From NCBI GenBank assembly GCA_023131935.1, contig JAGLYY010000521.1:1-5328 (forward strand): a stretch of 5,328 nucleotides of DNA, given 5' to 3'. The notes under the pieces are model-generated. The model worked only from the letters and a program-made list of their open reading frames with translations, was not told the DNA's origin and did no database searches. Shown here in pieces: positions 1 to 4,404 of this stretch (positions within the stretch are counted from its first letter, which is position 1; the number at the start of each line of letters is the position of its first letter). This DNA comes from Spirochaetales bacterium (lineage in GTDB: Bacteria > Spirochaetota > Spirochaetia > JAGLYY01). The position numbers and the translations under genes are program-made.

Positions 1-26
1 GTGGTAGGATAAGCATGTCTTTTCAT

Positions 27-56
27 AAGGAGGGTTCCCCTCTTTGTGTTTTTTTT
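27..56 (+). terminator. Rho-independent terminator at the left edge
   Basis: GAGGG (30-34) and CCCTC (38-42) pair around a TTC loop. The stem extends outward through G29-T43 (wobble), A28-T44 and A27-T45. It is followed by TTTGTG and a run of eight T at 49-56, the classic shape of an intrinsic terminator for plus-strand transcription. The gene it serves must lie mostly or wholly left of the window. An open frame running over this site (15-251) has no ribosome binding site and is not taken as a gene. Confidence 0.6.
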
Positions 57-94
57 GCCCATGGGGTTGTTGGTAGCAGCCTCATGGACTTTTC

Positions 95-145
95 TTTTGC
101 CCTCAACTCGGGCAAAATACCGGAAAGCCGGTGGTTTTCAAAAGT
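95..145 (+). repeat. Short copy of a hairpin module also found at 1019-1188
   Basis: TTTTGCCC (95-102) and GGGCAAAA (110-117) form a perfect 8-bp inverted repeat around TCAACTC. The hairpin at 1028-1060 has the same design, with TTTTGC and GCAAAA arms and an AACTCGG loop. Downstream, 121-146 (CCGGAAAGCCGGTGGTTTTC and onward) resembles 1160-1188 (CCGAAAACGCCGGTTGTTTT and onward), with a few indels. The two pieces are adjacent here but about 100 bases apart in the right-hand copy. The hairpin has no T-run after it on either strand, so it is not a terminator. Its function is unknown. Confidence 0.45.
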
Positions 146-184
146 GTGTCAAGTGGTCTTATATACCATCAAAGTTAAACTTAT

Positions 185-235
185 TATACATGTGTTGTAT
201 ATCTATGTCAACCAATCTGTAATCGGATGTATAAT
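185..235 (+). promoter_or_regulatory. Promoter and likely operator of the XRE gene
   Basis: A perfect -10 hexamer TATAAT lies at 230-235, ending eight bases before the ATG at 244. No good -35 is visible at 16-18 bp spacing; the bases there are near GTCAAC (207-212). TATACA (185-190) and TGTATA (196-201) form an inverted repeat with a 5-base spacer. A third half-site, TGTATA (228-233), overlaps the -10 box and lies 32 bases, about three helical turns, from the second. XRE proteins usually bind such dyads as dimers, so self-repression is the simplest reading. This is inferred from spacing only. Confidence 0.5.
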
Positions 236-243
236 GTTTTGCA

Positions 244-645
244 ATGGATGATGAACAGAAAGGCGTTTTCAACCAAAACCTAATTCGTCTCAGAAAGGAA
301 AGAGGGCTTACGCAACAGAAACTTGCGGTTCTGTCTGGAATAAGTCAGCGAATGATTGCCTATTATGAATCAGATGAGCTTGTAAATCCCCCCATGGAAA
401 CAATAGGGGCAATAGCGAAAGCTTTAAATGTGAACTTCGAAGATCTCGTAGGCTCGAATAAGCCTTCACAAATCCAGAATGAATTTTTACAAATCGATTC
501 TAGAACTCTGAGTAAAATTAAAATGATCTTATCTCTTCCCAAAAATGAGCGACACACTATTTACAGTATCGCAGAAGCATTAATTGCAAAACGAAAATTA
601 TCGGAATCTGAAAACAATCAAAATGAACTAAAAAAAGAACTTTAG
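244..645 (+). CDS. XRE-family helix-turn-helix transcriptional regulator
   Basis: This 133-residue protein has an HTH_3 (Cro/CI-type) DNA-binding domain at about residues 10-65. The second helix contains TQQKLAVLSG and the recognition helix SQRMIAYYES, followed by the typical ETIGAIAKALNV helix. The C-terminal part (about 85-120, LSLPKNERHTIYSIAEALIA) resembles the helical tail of many small stand-alone XRE regulators, probably for dimerisation. The start is ATG 244. An in-frame TAA sits at 232-234, so no upstream start is possible. There is no Shine-Dalgarno sequence, and the -10 box places the transcript start at about 241-244, which suggests a leaderless mRNA. It is probably a cytoplasmic repressor of its own promoter. 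No partner gene follows, so a toxin-antitoxin role is unsupported. AT-rich codon use contrasts with the GC-rich DNA downstream. Confidence 0.88.
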   Translation: MDDEQKGVFNQNLIRLRKERGLTQQKLAVLSGISQRMIAYYESDELVNPPMETIGAIAKALNVNFEDLVGSNKPSQIQNEFLQIDSRTLSKIKMILSLPKNERHTIYSIAEALIAKRKLSESENNQNELKKEL

Positions 646-687
646 GAATAATCCACCCACAACCCTCGGAAGGAACCGGCTACAGGC

Positions 688-712
688 GCTGCTCCTGCAG
701 CAATTCATTTTT
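688..712 (+). terminator. Possible terminator of the XRE gene
   Basis: GCTGC (688-692) and GCAGC (697-701) pair around TCCT, and a short run of five T lies at 708-712. The site is 43 bases after the XRE stop codon. The stem is only 5 bp and six bases separate it from the T-run, so this is a weak call. Confidence 0.35.
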
Positions 713-765
713 AACCCAACCGCAAAGCTGAAAACGATCTCCTACACCTATCAACGCACCCGGCC

Positions 766-807
766 GGCAAGCTTCGTACAATGCGCACATTGTAACGGAA
801 ACTTGCC
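766..807. repeat. Long imperfect hairpin with unpaired bases on one side
   Basis: The left arm GGCAAGCTTCGTACAATG (766-783) pairs with 788-807 around a CGCA loop. The inner TACAATG/CATTGTA and outer GGCAAG/CTTGCC helices are perfect. Between them are one mismatch and two extra bases on the right arm only. No T-run follows, so it is not a terminator. One-sided bulges in a long hairpin recall folded integron attC sites, but the box sequences needed for that call are not convincing. Confidence 0.5.
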
Positions 808-821
808 TCTCTTCACGCAGC

Positions 822-882
822 GCCTTCCGCCGCCCTTCGGGTTCGTCTAACGGAGTTAGACGAAATTCCTTCCGGACAAGGC
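822..882. repeat. Branched inverted repeat with a perfect 10-bp hairpin
   Basis: TTCGTCTAAC (842-851) and GTTAGACGAA (855-864) form a perfect 10-bp stem around GGA. A small hairpin CCC-TTC-GGG (833-841) lies just before it. Both are enclosed by GCCTT (822-826) pairing with AAGGC (878-882), continued by CCG/CGG inside a 2-base bulge, so the region could fold as a three-way junction. GTCTAAC and GTTAGAC also fit the RYYYAAC and GTTRRRY boxes of integron sites, but three bases between them is far too few for an attC. Confidence 0.5.
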
Positions 883-892
883 CACGCTTCTA

Positions 893-910
893 CTCGGCAT
901 CCATGCCTCG
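893..910 (-). repeat. Inverted copy of the GGCA-GGA-TGCC hairpin motif
   Basis: Read on the minus strand this is CGAGGCATGGATGCCGAG. It matches the plus-strand sequence at 1464-1481 (CGAGGCAGGGATGCCGAG) at 17 of 18 positions, in opposite orientation. The core is a small hairpin, GGCA/TGCC. A shorter relative, GGCAGGATGCC, is at 1420-1430. This looks like a dispersed short palindromic repeat; its family is not recognised. Confidence 0.5.
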
Positions 911-1018
911 CCCCCGCGCCATACGCTTCCCGTACCGTTTCCGAAAGATCAAACCACCTCATGTACCCCAACAAGCGTGTTGGATCGTTCCCAGGCAGTA
1001 TAACCCCCGGAGAGAGGG

Positions 1019-1069
1019 GGACCGGAGGATTTTGCTCCTCACAACTCGGGGAGCAAAATCAGTAGGTCC
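1019..1069. repeat. 16-bp hairpin with an internal loop, long copy of the 95-117 module
   Basis: GATTTTGCTCC (1028-1038) and GGAGCAAAATC (1050-1060) pair perfectly over 11 bp around an 11-base loop containing ACAACTCGG. After a 4x4 internal loop the stem continues as GGACC (1019-1023) with GGTCC (1065-1069). The arm and loop sequences resemble the hairpin at 95-117. No poly-T follows on either strand. Function unknown. Confidence 0.55.
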
Positions 1070-1122
1070 ACCGCACATAGGGGTCTAAACGAAAAGAACA
1101 ATCTTCATAACTGTAGAAACAA

Positions 1123-1152
1123 CCCGCAGCCTCTGCCGGAGGCAGTGGCGGG
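1123..1152. repeat. Nested hairpin with a GGA loop
   Basis: The inner stem CTGCC (1133-1137) and GGCAG (1141-1145) close a GGA triloop. The outer stem CCCGC (1123-1127) and GCGGG (1148-1152) encloses it. CAACCCGCAG (1120-1129) is also perfectly complementary to CTGCGGGTTG (1489-1498). It could therefore compete with 1358-1366 for pairing to the right arm of the structured element there. Confidence 0.4.
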
Positions 1153-1218
1153 GATAAATCCGAAAACGCCGGTTGTTTTCCAAAACGACATACCCGCGTG
1201 GGTTGCGCACTTGAATGG

Positions 1219-1319
1219 ATCCAACGGAAGCCGACCTCTCCCCGCCGTCTGGGCCTTCGGCCCTGGGGGCGGGCGCTTTTAAGCAATACTCATCTTGTAT
1301 ACGAAAAATTCCGTTGGCC
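1219..1319. repeat. Long inverted repeat around a strong GC hairpin, attC-like in outline
   Basis: CCAACGGAA (1221-1229) and TTCCGTTGG (1309-1317) are perfect 9-bp arms about 80 bases apart. Inside is a strong nested hairpin: CCCGCC (1241-1246) with GGCGGG (1268-1273), and within it GGGCC-TTC-GGCCC (1251-1263). ATCCAAC (1219-1225) fits the integron RYYYAAC box; the opposite end GTTGGCC (1313-1319) misses GTTRRRY at one position. The inner hairpin followed by CGCTTTT (1274-1280) could instead be a weak plus-strand terminator. There is no integron integrase here, so the attC reading is tentative. Confidence 0.35.
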
Positions 1320-1321
1320 TG

Positions 1322-1341
1322 CTCCCCGGTCTTCCGGGGAG
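1322..1341. repeat. Perfect 8-bp GC hairpin
   Basis: CTCCCCGG (1322-1329) and CCGGGGAG (1334-1341) pair perfectly around TCTT. On the plus strand it is followed by A residues, not T. On the minus strand it lies just downstream of the T8 that ends the element at 1349-1496. Role unknown. Confidence 0.5.
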
Positions 1342-1348
1342 ATGCCTG

Positions 1349-1496
1349 AAAAAAAAGACCCGCAGGGGAACAGAATATACGTTATCGGGCGGAGGGCCGA
1401 AGGCACGGAGCGAACAGTAGGCAGGATGCCGTACTGCCGATCAACGCATGTTCTGTTTAGCTCCGAGGCAGGGATGCCGAGGAGCGACCTGCGGGT
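1349..1496 (-). ncRNA. Candidate structured RNA element with a three-way junction and U-tract
   Basis: The closing helix is ACCCGCAGG (1358-1366) with CCTGCGGGT (1488-1496). Inside it, one arm pairs 1369-1388 with 1437-1457 over about 20 positions, with one wobble, one mismatch and one bulged base. That arm is capped by a further stem, CAGTA-GGCA/TGCC-G-TACTG (1415-1436). The second arm is GCTCC-GA-GGCA-GGGA-TGCC-GA-GGAGC (1460-1485). Read on the minus strand, the closing helix is followed by C and then eight T (1356-1349), like the end of an intrinsically terminated transcript, which is why this strand is preferred. It begins 16 bases after the 75-codon ORF stops, so it may be that transcript's 3' end rather than a free RNA. 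No known RNA family was recognised. A DNA-level role, such as a folded recombination site, is also possible. Confidence 0.4.
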
Positions 1497-1511
1497 TGAT
1501 TGCCGGGAAAC

Positions 1512-1739
1512 CTAACGGGTCCCGAAGAGTGCCGTCAAAACACAGGGCATCGTTAATTCCCGGTTCCTGTTGTCACCGAACACTATGATGACCCTTATTT
1601 CATCTTCCTTATACAACTCAATCCAGTAATAGCCGGAATCCGCCATCTTGTTTTGAATCTGACATACAAGTGCTTCCGGTTCAAACCATTTAACAGATTC
1701 ACGAAGTAATTTTTCCTCATTTGATTCGTGAAATTGCAA
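1512..1739 (-). CDS. Small hypothetical protein, 75 codons
   Basis: Not recognised. The amino-acid composition is protein-like (for example VKWFEPEALVCQIQNKM and YYWIELYKEDEIRVIIVFG), unlike the Arg/Pro-rich shadow frames nearby. No signal peptide or membrane segment is seen. It is probably a small cytoplasmic alpha/beta protein. The only available long start is TTG at 1739, because an in-frame TAA lies three codons upstream. GAGG lies 11 bases before it, too far for a good ribosome site. The gene may therefore be a remnant that lost its 5' end near the palindrome at 1792-1860. It stops immediately before the structured element at 1349-1496, and may share a transcript with it. Confidence 0.5.
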   Translation of the reverse strand: MQFHESNEEKLLRESVKWFEPEALVCQIQNKMADSGYYWIELYKEDEIRVIIVFGDNRNRELTMPCVLTALFGTR

Positions 1740-1791
1740 AATTACTTAAACCTCAATTACAGTTAAAAATCAACTCCCACAGTCTCAAGTA

Positions 1792-1860
1792 GAAAAGCCC
1801 CGTCCCAAAATTGGGACAGTTTGTTTTGAAAATGTACTGTTTTTGGCTCGGCGGCTTTTC
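1792..1860. terminator. Nested palindrome, probable (possibly two-way) terminator
   Basis: GAAAAGCC (1792-1799) pairs with GGCTTTTC (1853-1860). Inside lie the near-perfect palindrome GTCCCAA-AA-TTGGGAC (1802-1817) and the pair ACAGT (1816-1820)/ACTGT (1836-1840). Read on the minus strand, the stem GTCCCAATTTTGGGAC is followed by GGGGCTTTTCT, 31 bases after the stop codon of the gene at 2433-1891. That suits termination of the recombinase-Rhs-secreted protein run. On the plus strand the palindrome is followed by AGTTTGTTTT, so it may also block readthrough from the left. Both T-tracts are short. Confidence 0.45.
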
Positions 1861-1890
1861 AACGGTTGGAGTCAAATGTCATACAAATAC

Positions 1891-2433
1891 TTATTTTTCT
1901 GGCCCTGAACGTCTTAAATATATATTTTCTTCACCTAAACGTACATCATAGATAATACTTTCAAGCGGATATTCAGCTATTGATGACAATCCTTTCCTAA
2001 TATGATAATCCTCAACTGATTCAAACCAAATTACATCTCTTTCCTTCCAATGAATTAATATCCTTGATTCTACTTCACTGAATATGTTTTTTACGTCAAT
2101 TCTGAAAATATTTTCCGATATTTCAGATATAGAATTAATTTCATAAGTTTCAGATCCCGTGTAAATATACAACGTTTCTATTTGCTCTCCAAACAAACCC
2201 CAATCTATCATAACCGACATTTCCCTAACAATTTCGCCTTTGCCCCATGAAAAATCCCATTCCATTCCTAGGTCATTATGAATACTAGGGAAATCCCAAG
2301 AACCGAATATTTTCGCATAAAAATCACATGAATAGCCTTGTACATTCAGTTCATTAGGTTCATTGTCTTGTGCTATGACCGGTACTATATAAATTACGAA
2401 CATTATAATTATAAAAACAGTGTATCGTTTCAT
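1891..2433 (-). CDS. Secreted protein of unknown family, candidate immunity protein for the Rhs tip
   Basis: This 180-residue protein has a clear signal peptide: MKRY, a hydrophobic core (about residues 6-20) and a cleavage site near VIA|QDN after residue 21. There is no lipobox cysteine, so it should be soluble outside the inner membrane. The mature part is rich in Trp and Tyr with alternating hydrophobic residues, suggesting a beta-rich fold. No catalytic motif is recognised. ATG 2433 is preceded by AGGAG (2446-2442) at 8-base spacing, a strong ribosome site. It starts only 20 bases after the Rhs gene stops, on the same strand. In polymorphic toxin loci the gene right after the toxin usually encodes its immunity protein, and export would suit a toxin acting in the periplasm. 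The immunity role is inferred from position alone. Confidence 0.8.
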   Translation of the reverse strand: MKRYTVFIIIMFVIYIVPVIAQDNEPNELNVQGYSCDFYAKIFGSWDFPSIHNDLGMEWDFSWGKGEIVREMSVMIDWGLFGEQIETLYIYTGSETYEINSISEISENIFRIDVKNIFSEVESRILIHWKERDVIWFESVEDYHIRKGLSSIAEYPLESIIYDVRLGEENIYLRRSGPEK

Positions 2434-2453
2434 TAATTTGACTCCTAATGCCC

Positions 2454-3422
2454 TTATTGTTGAGGTATTACTGACATATAACGTAAATCCTCAACTTCAT
2501 TAGCCCCCACAAAATTCGATAGATGATGATATGGATCCCAAGTAAATTTCCCTACTGTATTTCCTAAATTGAAATGCTTCACAGTTACAGACATTCCATA
2601 TCTTGTAGCATATTTAAATTCTGCATTTGGGATATCACGTTTTACTGCTCTTAGATCAGGGCGACCTAATCGCCTCAATGTATCATTTGCAACGGCTTGC
2701 ATAGATTTCACAAAATAATCACTTCTTATTACTTTATTCTGGATATGTTCTTTTGTAGCCATATTAATCATTGAGAGAGGCATAGGTCGTCCAAGACCAA
2801 GCTCAATTCCAGCCTGGGTTGATCTATAAAGACATGCTTCAGAACCTTCAGGTGTCAATTCAGTCTGTAAATGAAGCGATGATAATAGTTTTTCGTAATA
2901 CTTCTTTTCCAATTCATTAAAGGCTGCTGCCCATTCTTCATCTGAATTATAACTACCATGATTCTTTATAATTGCAAGCATTTCGTCATCAATCGCAGCT
3001 AATTCACTATAATTAGCAATTTCGCTTTCACTAAGTCTGTAACCCCTCATATAACTGAATTTCTCTTTAACTTCCGCTTCAGTTTTTCCTAACTCCATTG
3101 GTACGTTGGTTTCTTTATCAAGTTCAATTCTTCCAGAAGCTTCATCATCACCTTCATAAGGGATATAAAGACCTGTGGGATCAGTATACCTAAGCGGATT
3201 ACTCGAACAGTAAGCATACCAATTCAACCCACCTTCGCCATTCTTCCCCTGAGCAACTTCTTCCTCCTTTTGGGGCCTTTCAGCAGTAAGAAGAAATACA
3301 AACCATTGCCAGTACAAGTAATCTTGAATTATTTCTTTGTATGCTTCTATTACAGATAAGGAAATATACAGCGAGAGGACTTTTTTTCTTTGTTTTTGAC
3401 ACAAGTGCGCTTTTCTATTCAC
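2454..3422 (-). CDS. Orphan Rhs C-terminal module (5'-truncated) with a variable toxin-like tip
   Basis: Residues 64-85 (GGLNWYAYCSSNPLRYTDPTGL) match the end of the Rhs repeat-associated core, where the constant shell meets the variable tip. Full Rhs proteins usually exceed 1000 residues; only this last core piece is present, so the gene is a truncated or displaced tip. Residues 1-60 do not look like Rhs sequence. The GTG start at 3422 has no ribosome binding site, so the true start, and whether it is translated alone, is uncertain. The tip (about 86-322) has a charged helical stretch (110-180), then ACLYRSTQAGI with Cys197, HFNLGNTVG with His283, and FTWDPYHH with Asp296. A Cys early in a helix followed by a late His and DPY resembles papain-like cysteine peptidase folds in some Rhs tips, but this is a weak call. 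It lies 40 bases after a recombinase gene and just before an exported protein. It is more AT-rich than the recombinases. Confidence 0.75.
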   Translation of the reverse strand: MNRKAHLCQKQRKKVLSLYISLSVIEAYKEIIQDYLYWQWFVFLLTAERPQKEEEVAQGKNGEGGLNWYAYCSSNPLRYTDPTGLYIPYEGDDEASGRIELDKETNVPMELGKTEAEVKEKFSYMRGYRLSESEIANYSELAAIDDEMLAIIKNHGSYNSDEEWAAAFNELEKKYYEKLLSSLHLQTELTPEGSEACLYRSTQAGIELGLGRPMPLSMINMATKEHIQNKVIRSDYFVKSMQAVANDTLRRLGRPDLRAVKRDIPNAEFKYATRYGMSVTVKHFNLGNTVGKFTWDPYHHLSNFVGANEVEDLRYMSVIPQQ

Positions 3423-3462
3423 TCTGAGAGGATTCTACCCCCTTATCATCTCCTTTGACAAG

Positions 3463-4404
3463 TTAAATCTCTTCCCTGTATAACTCATTCTCCCGCGGGT
3501 GATACATCCGGTGCACCTTCTTGAGTCCTTCGATTATCTGCCGGGTGTAAACTACCGTTGTTTCAAGGGAATCATGCCCGAGTAGTTCCTGCACATACCG
3601 AATGTCAGCTCCGTTCATGAGAAGATGGGTGGCGCAGGAATGGCGCAGCGAGTGGGGGCTTACTCCCTCCTTCTCTATTCCCGCCAGATTAACATAATGT
3701 TTCAGCCTGTAGCGGACCAGGCCCGCCGACAGTCGTGACCCCATCCTGTTTAAGAAAAGAGCCCCGTCATCATGGATGTTTGTTTTCAAGAACCAGGCCC
3801 TCGCTTCCTTTATCCACTTCCACATGAACTTTCTGCATACCTGTCCCAAAGGTACTATCCGGTCTTTTCTTCCTTTTCCCTGCCGTATCATCACCTCATC
3901 AAGTGAAAAGTCAATGTCCTGTACATCAAGACTAACCGTCTCACCGATGCGGATGCCCGATACATACATCAGTTCAAAAAGGGCGCGGTCCCTCAGACCA
4001 AAGCCGGTGCGCGCTTCAATCGAATCAAGAAGCCTTTCGGTCTCTTCCTCGCTTAAAACTACCCTGATTCCCGCTTTCTCTTTTATGTAGATATCCGTCA
4101 GCTCCATGGGATTGTCCAGGATCATCTCATGCCGGTAAAGGGCGTAAAACAGGTCGCCCGTCGTGCTGTGGGCCGTAATAAGGGTGGACTGGGAGTAGCC
4201 TGAACTTTTCAGCATAAGAAAATACTCCTCTATATCGCCCGCTGTGACATCCCGCGGGTCCCCTTTCCCTCTGCTTTCAAGAAACCTAAGCAGCCGTTTC
4301 AACTCCTGACCCTTGCGTTTTATGGTCGACTCTTTAAGTCCCCTGTTTACAAGGTGTTCATAAAACAGATGCCGCGCTTTTTCCATGGTCTCGTTTTCTC
4401 TCAT
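3463..4404 (-). CDS. Tyrosine recombinase (XerC/D-like integrase), second of a tandem pair
   Basis: This 313-residue protein cuts and rejoins DNA through a 3'-phosphotyrosine intermediate. An N-terminal SAM-like core-binding domain (about 8-95) is followed by the catalytic domain (about 115-300). All six expected active-site residues are present: Arg152 (SGIRIGE), Lys177 (QGKGRKDR), His251 and Arg254 (HSLRH), His277 (LLGHDSL) and Tyr286 (VVYTR). The length is normal for Xer-type enzymes, and no IntI-specific insertion is evident. Its ATG overlaps the stop of the upstream recombinase as ATGA (4404-4401), with a weak AGGGG-like site ahead, so translation is probably coupled. The tail LKKVHRMYHPREN resembles that of its partner (LKKVVESCHPRER), suggesting descent from one duplicated family. 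ATG codon 7 is a possible alternative start. Confidence 0.93.
   Translation of the reverse strand: MRENETMEKARHLFYEHLVNRGLKESTIKRKGQELKRLLRFLESRGKGDPRDVTAGDIEEYFLMLKSSGYSQSTLITAHSTTGDLFYALYRHEMILDNPMELTDIYIKEKAGIRVVLSEEETERLLDSIEARTGFGLRDRALFELMYVSGIRIGETVSLDVQDIDFSLDEVMIRQGKGRKDRIVPLGQVCRKFMWKWIKEARAWFLKTNIHDDGALFLNRMGSRLSAGLVRYRLKHYVNLAGIEKEGVSPHSLRHSCATHLLMNGADIRYVQELLGHDSLETTVVYTRQIIEGLKKVHRMYHPRENELYREEI

Larger units (their letters stand above)
646..1511. other. GC-rich, palindrome-dense non-coding stretch
   Basis: No credible protein gene is seen. Open frames on both strands here (903-1088, 1198-1515, 1059-1286) are rich in Arg and Pro, lack ribosome binding sites, overlap each other and run through hairpins. 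The stretch holds many inverted repeats, the main ones listed separately. Two smaller ones are CCAACA/TGTTGG (968-973/978-983) and CCCCC/GGGGG (1004-1008/1016-1020, loop GGAGAGA, overlapping the arm at 1019). A third, ACCC/GGGT, lies at 1192-1195/1200-1203. Composition is clearly more GC-rich than either flank, suggesting a separate origin. It could be structured RNA, recombination sites or decayed mobile DNA. Confidence 0.6.

Noticed and set aside
15..251. 78-codon plus-strand open frame
   Set aside because: It runs through a terminator with T8 and the promoter/operator of the XRE gene, and lacks a ribosome binding site.
646..1511. CRISPR array
   Set aside because: Repeats are few, differ in spacing and orientation, and there are no regular spacers or cas genes.
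903..1515. Open frames at 903-1088 (+), 1059-1286 (-) and 1198-1515 (+)
   Set aside because: They are Arg/Pro-rich, overlap on opposite strands, have no ribosome sites and cross the hairpins. GC-rich DNA yields such frames by chance.
1676..1690. GGTTCAAACC, similar to a tRNA T-loop
   Set aside because: No acceptor, D or anticodon stems surround it, and it lies inside the 75-codon frame.
3381..3387. A7 run on the minus strand in the Rhs N-terminus as a programmed frameshift site
   Set aside because: The other frames give no Rhs-like continuation and there is no clear downstream stimulatory structure.
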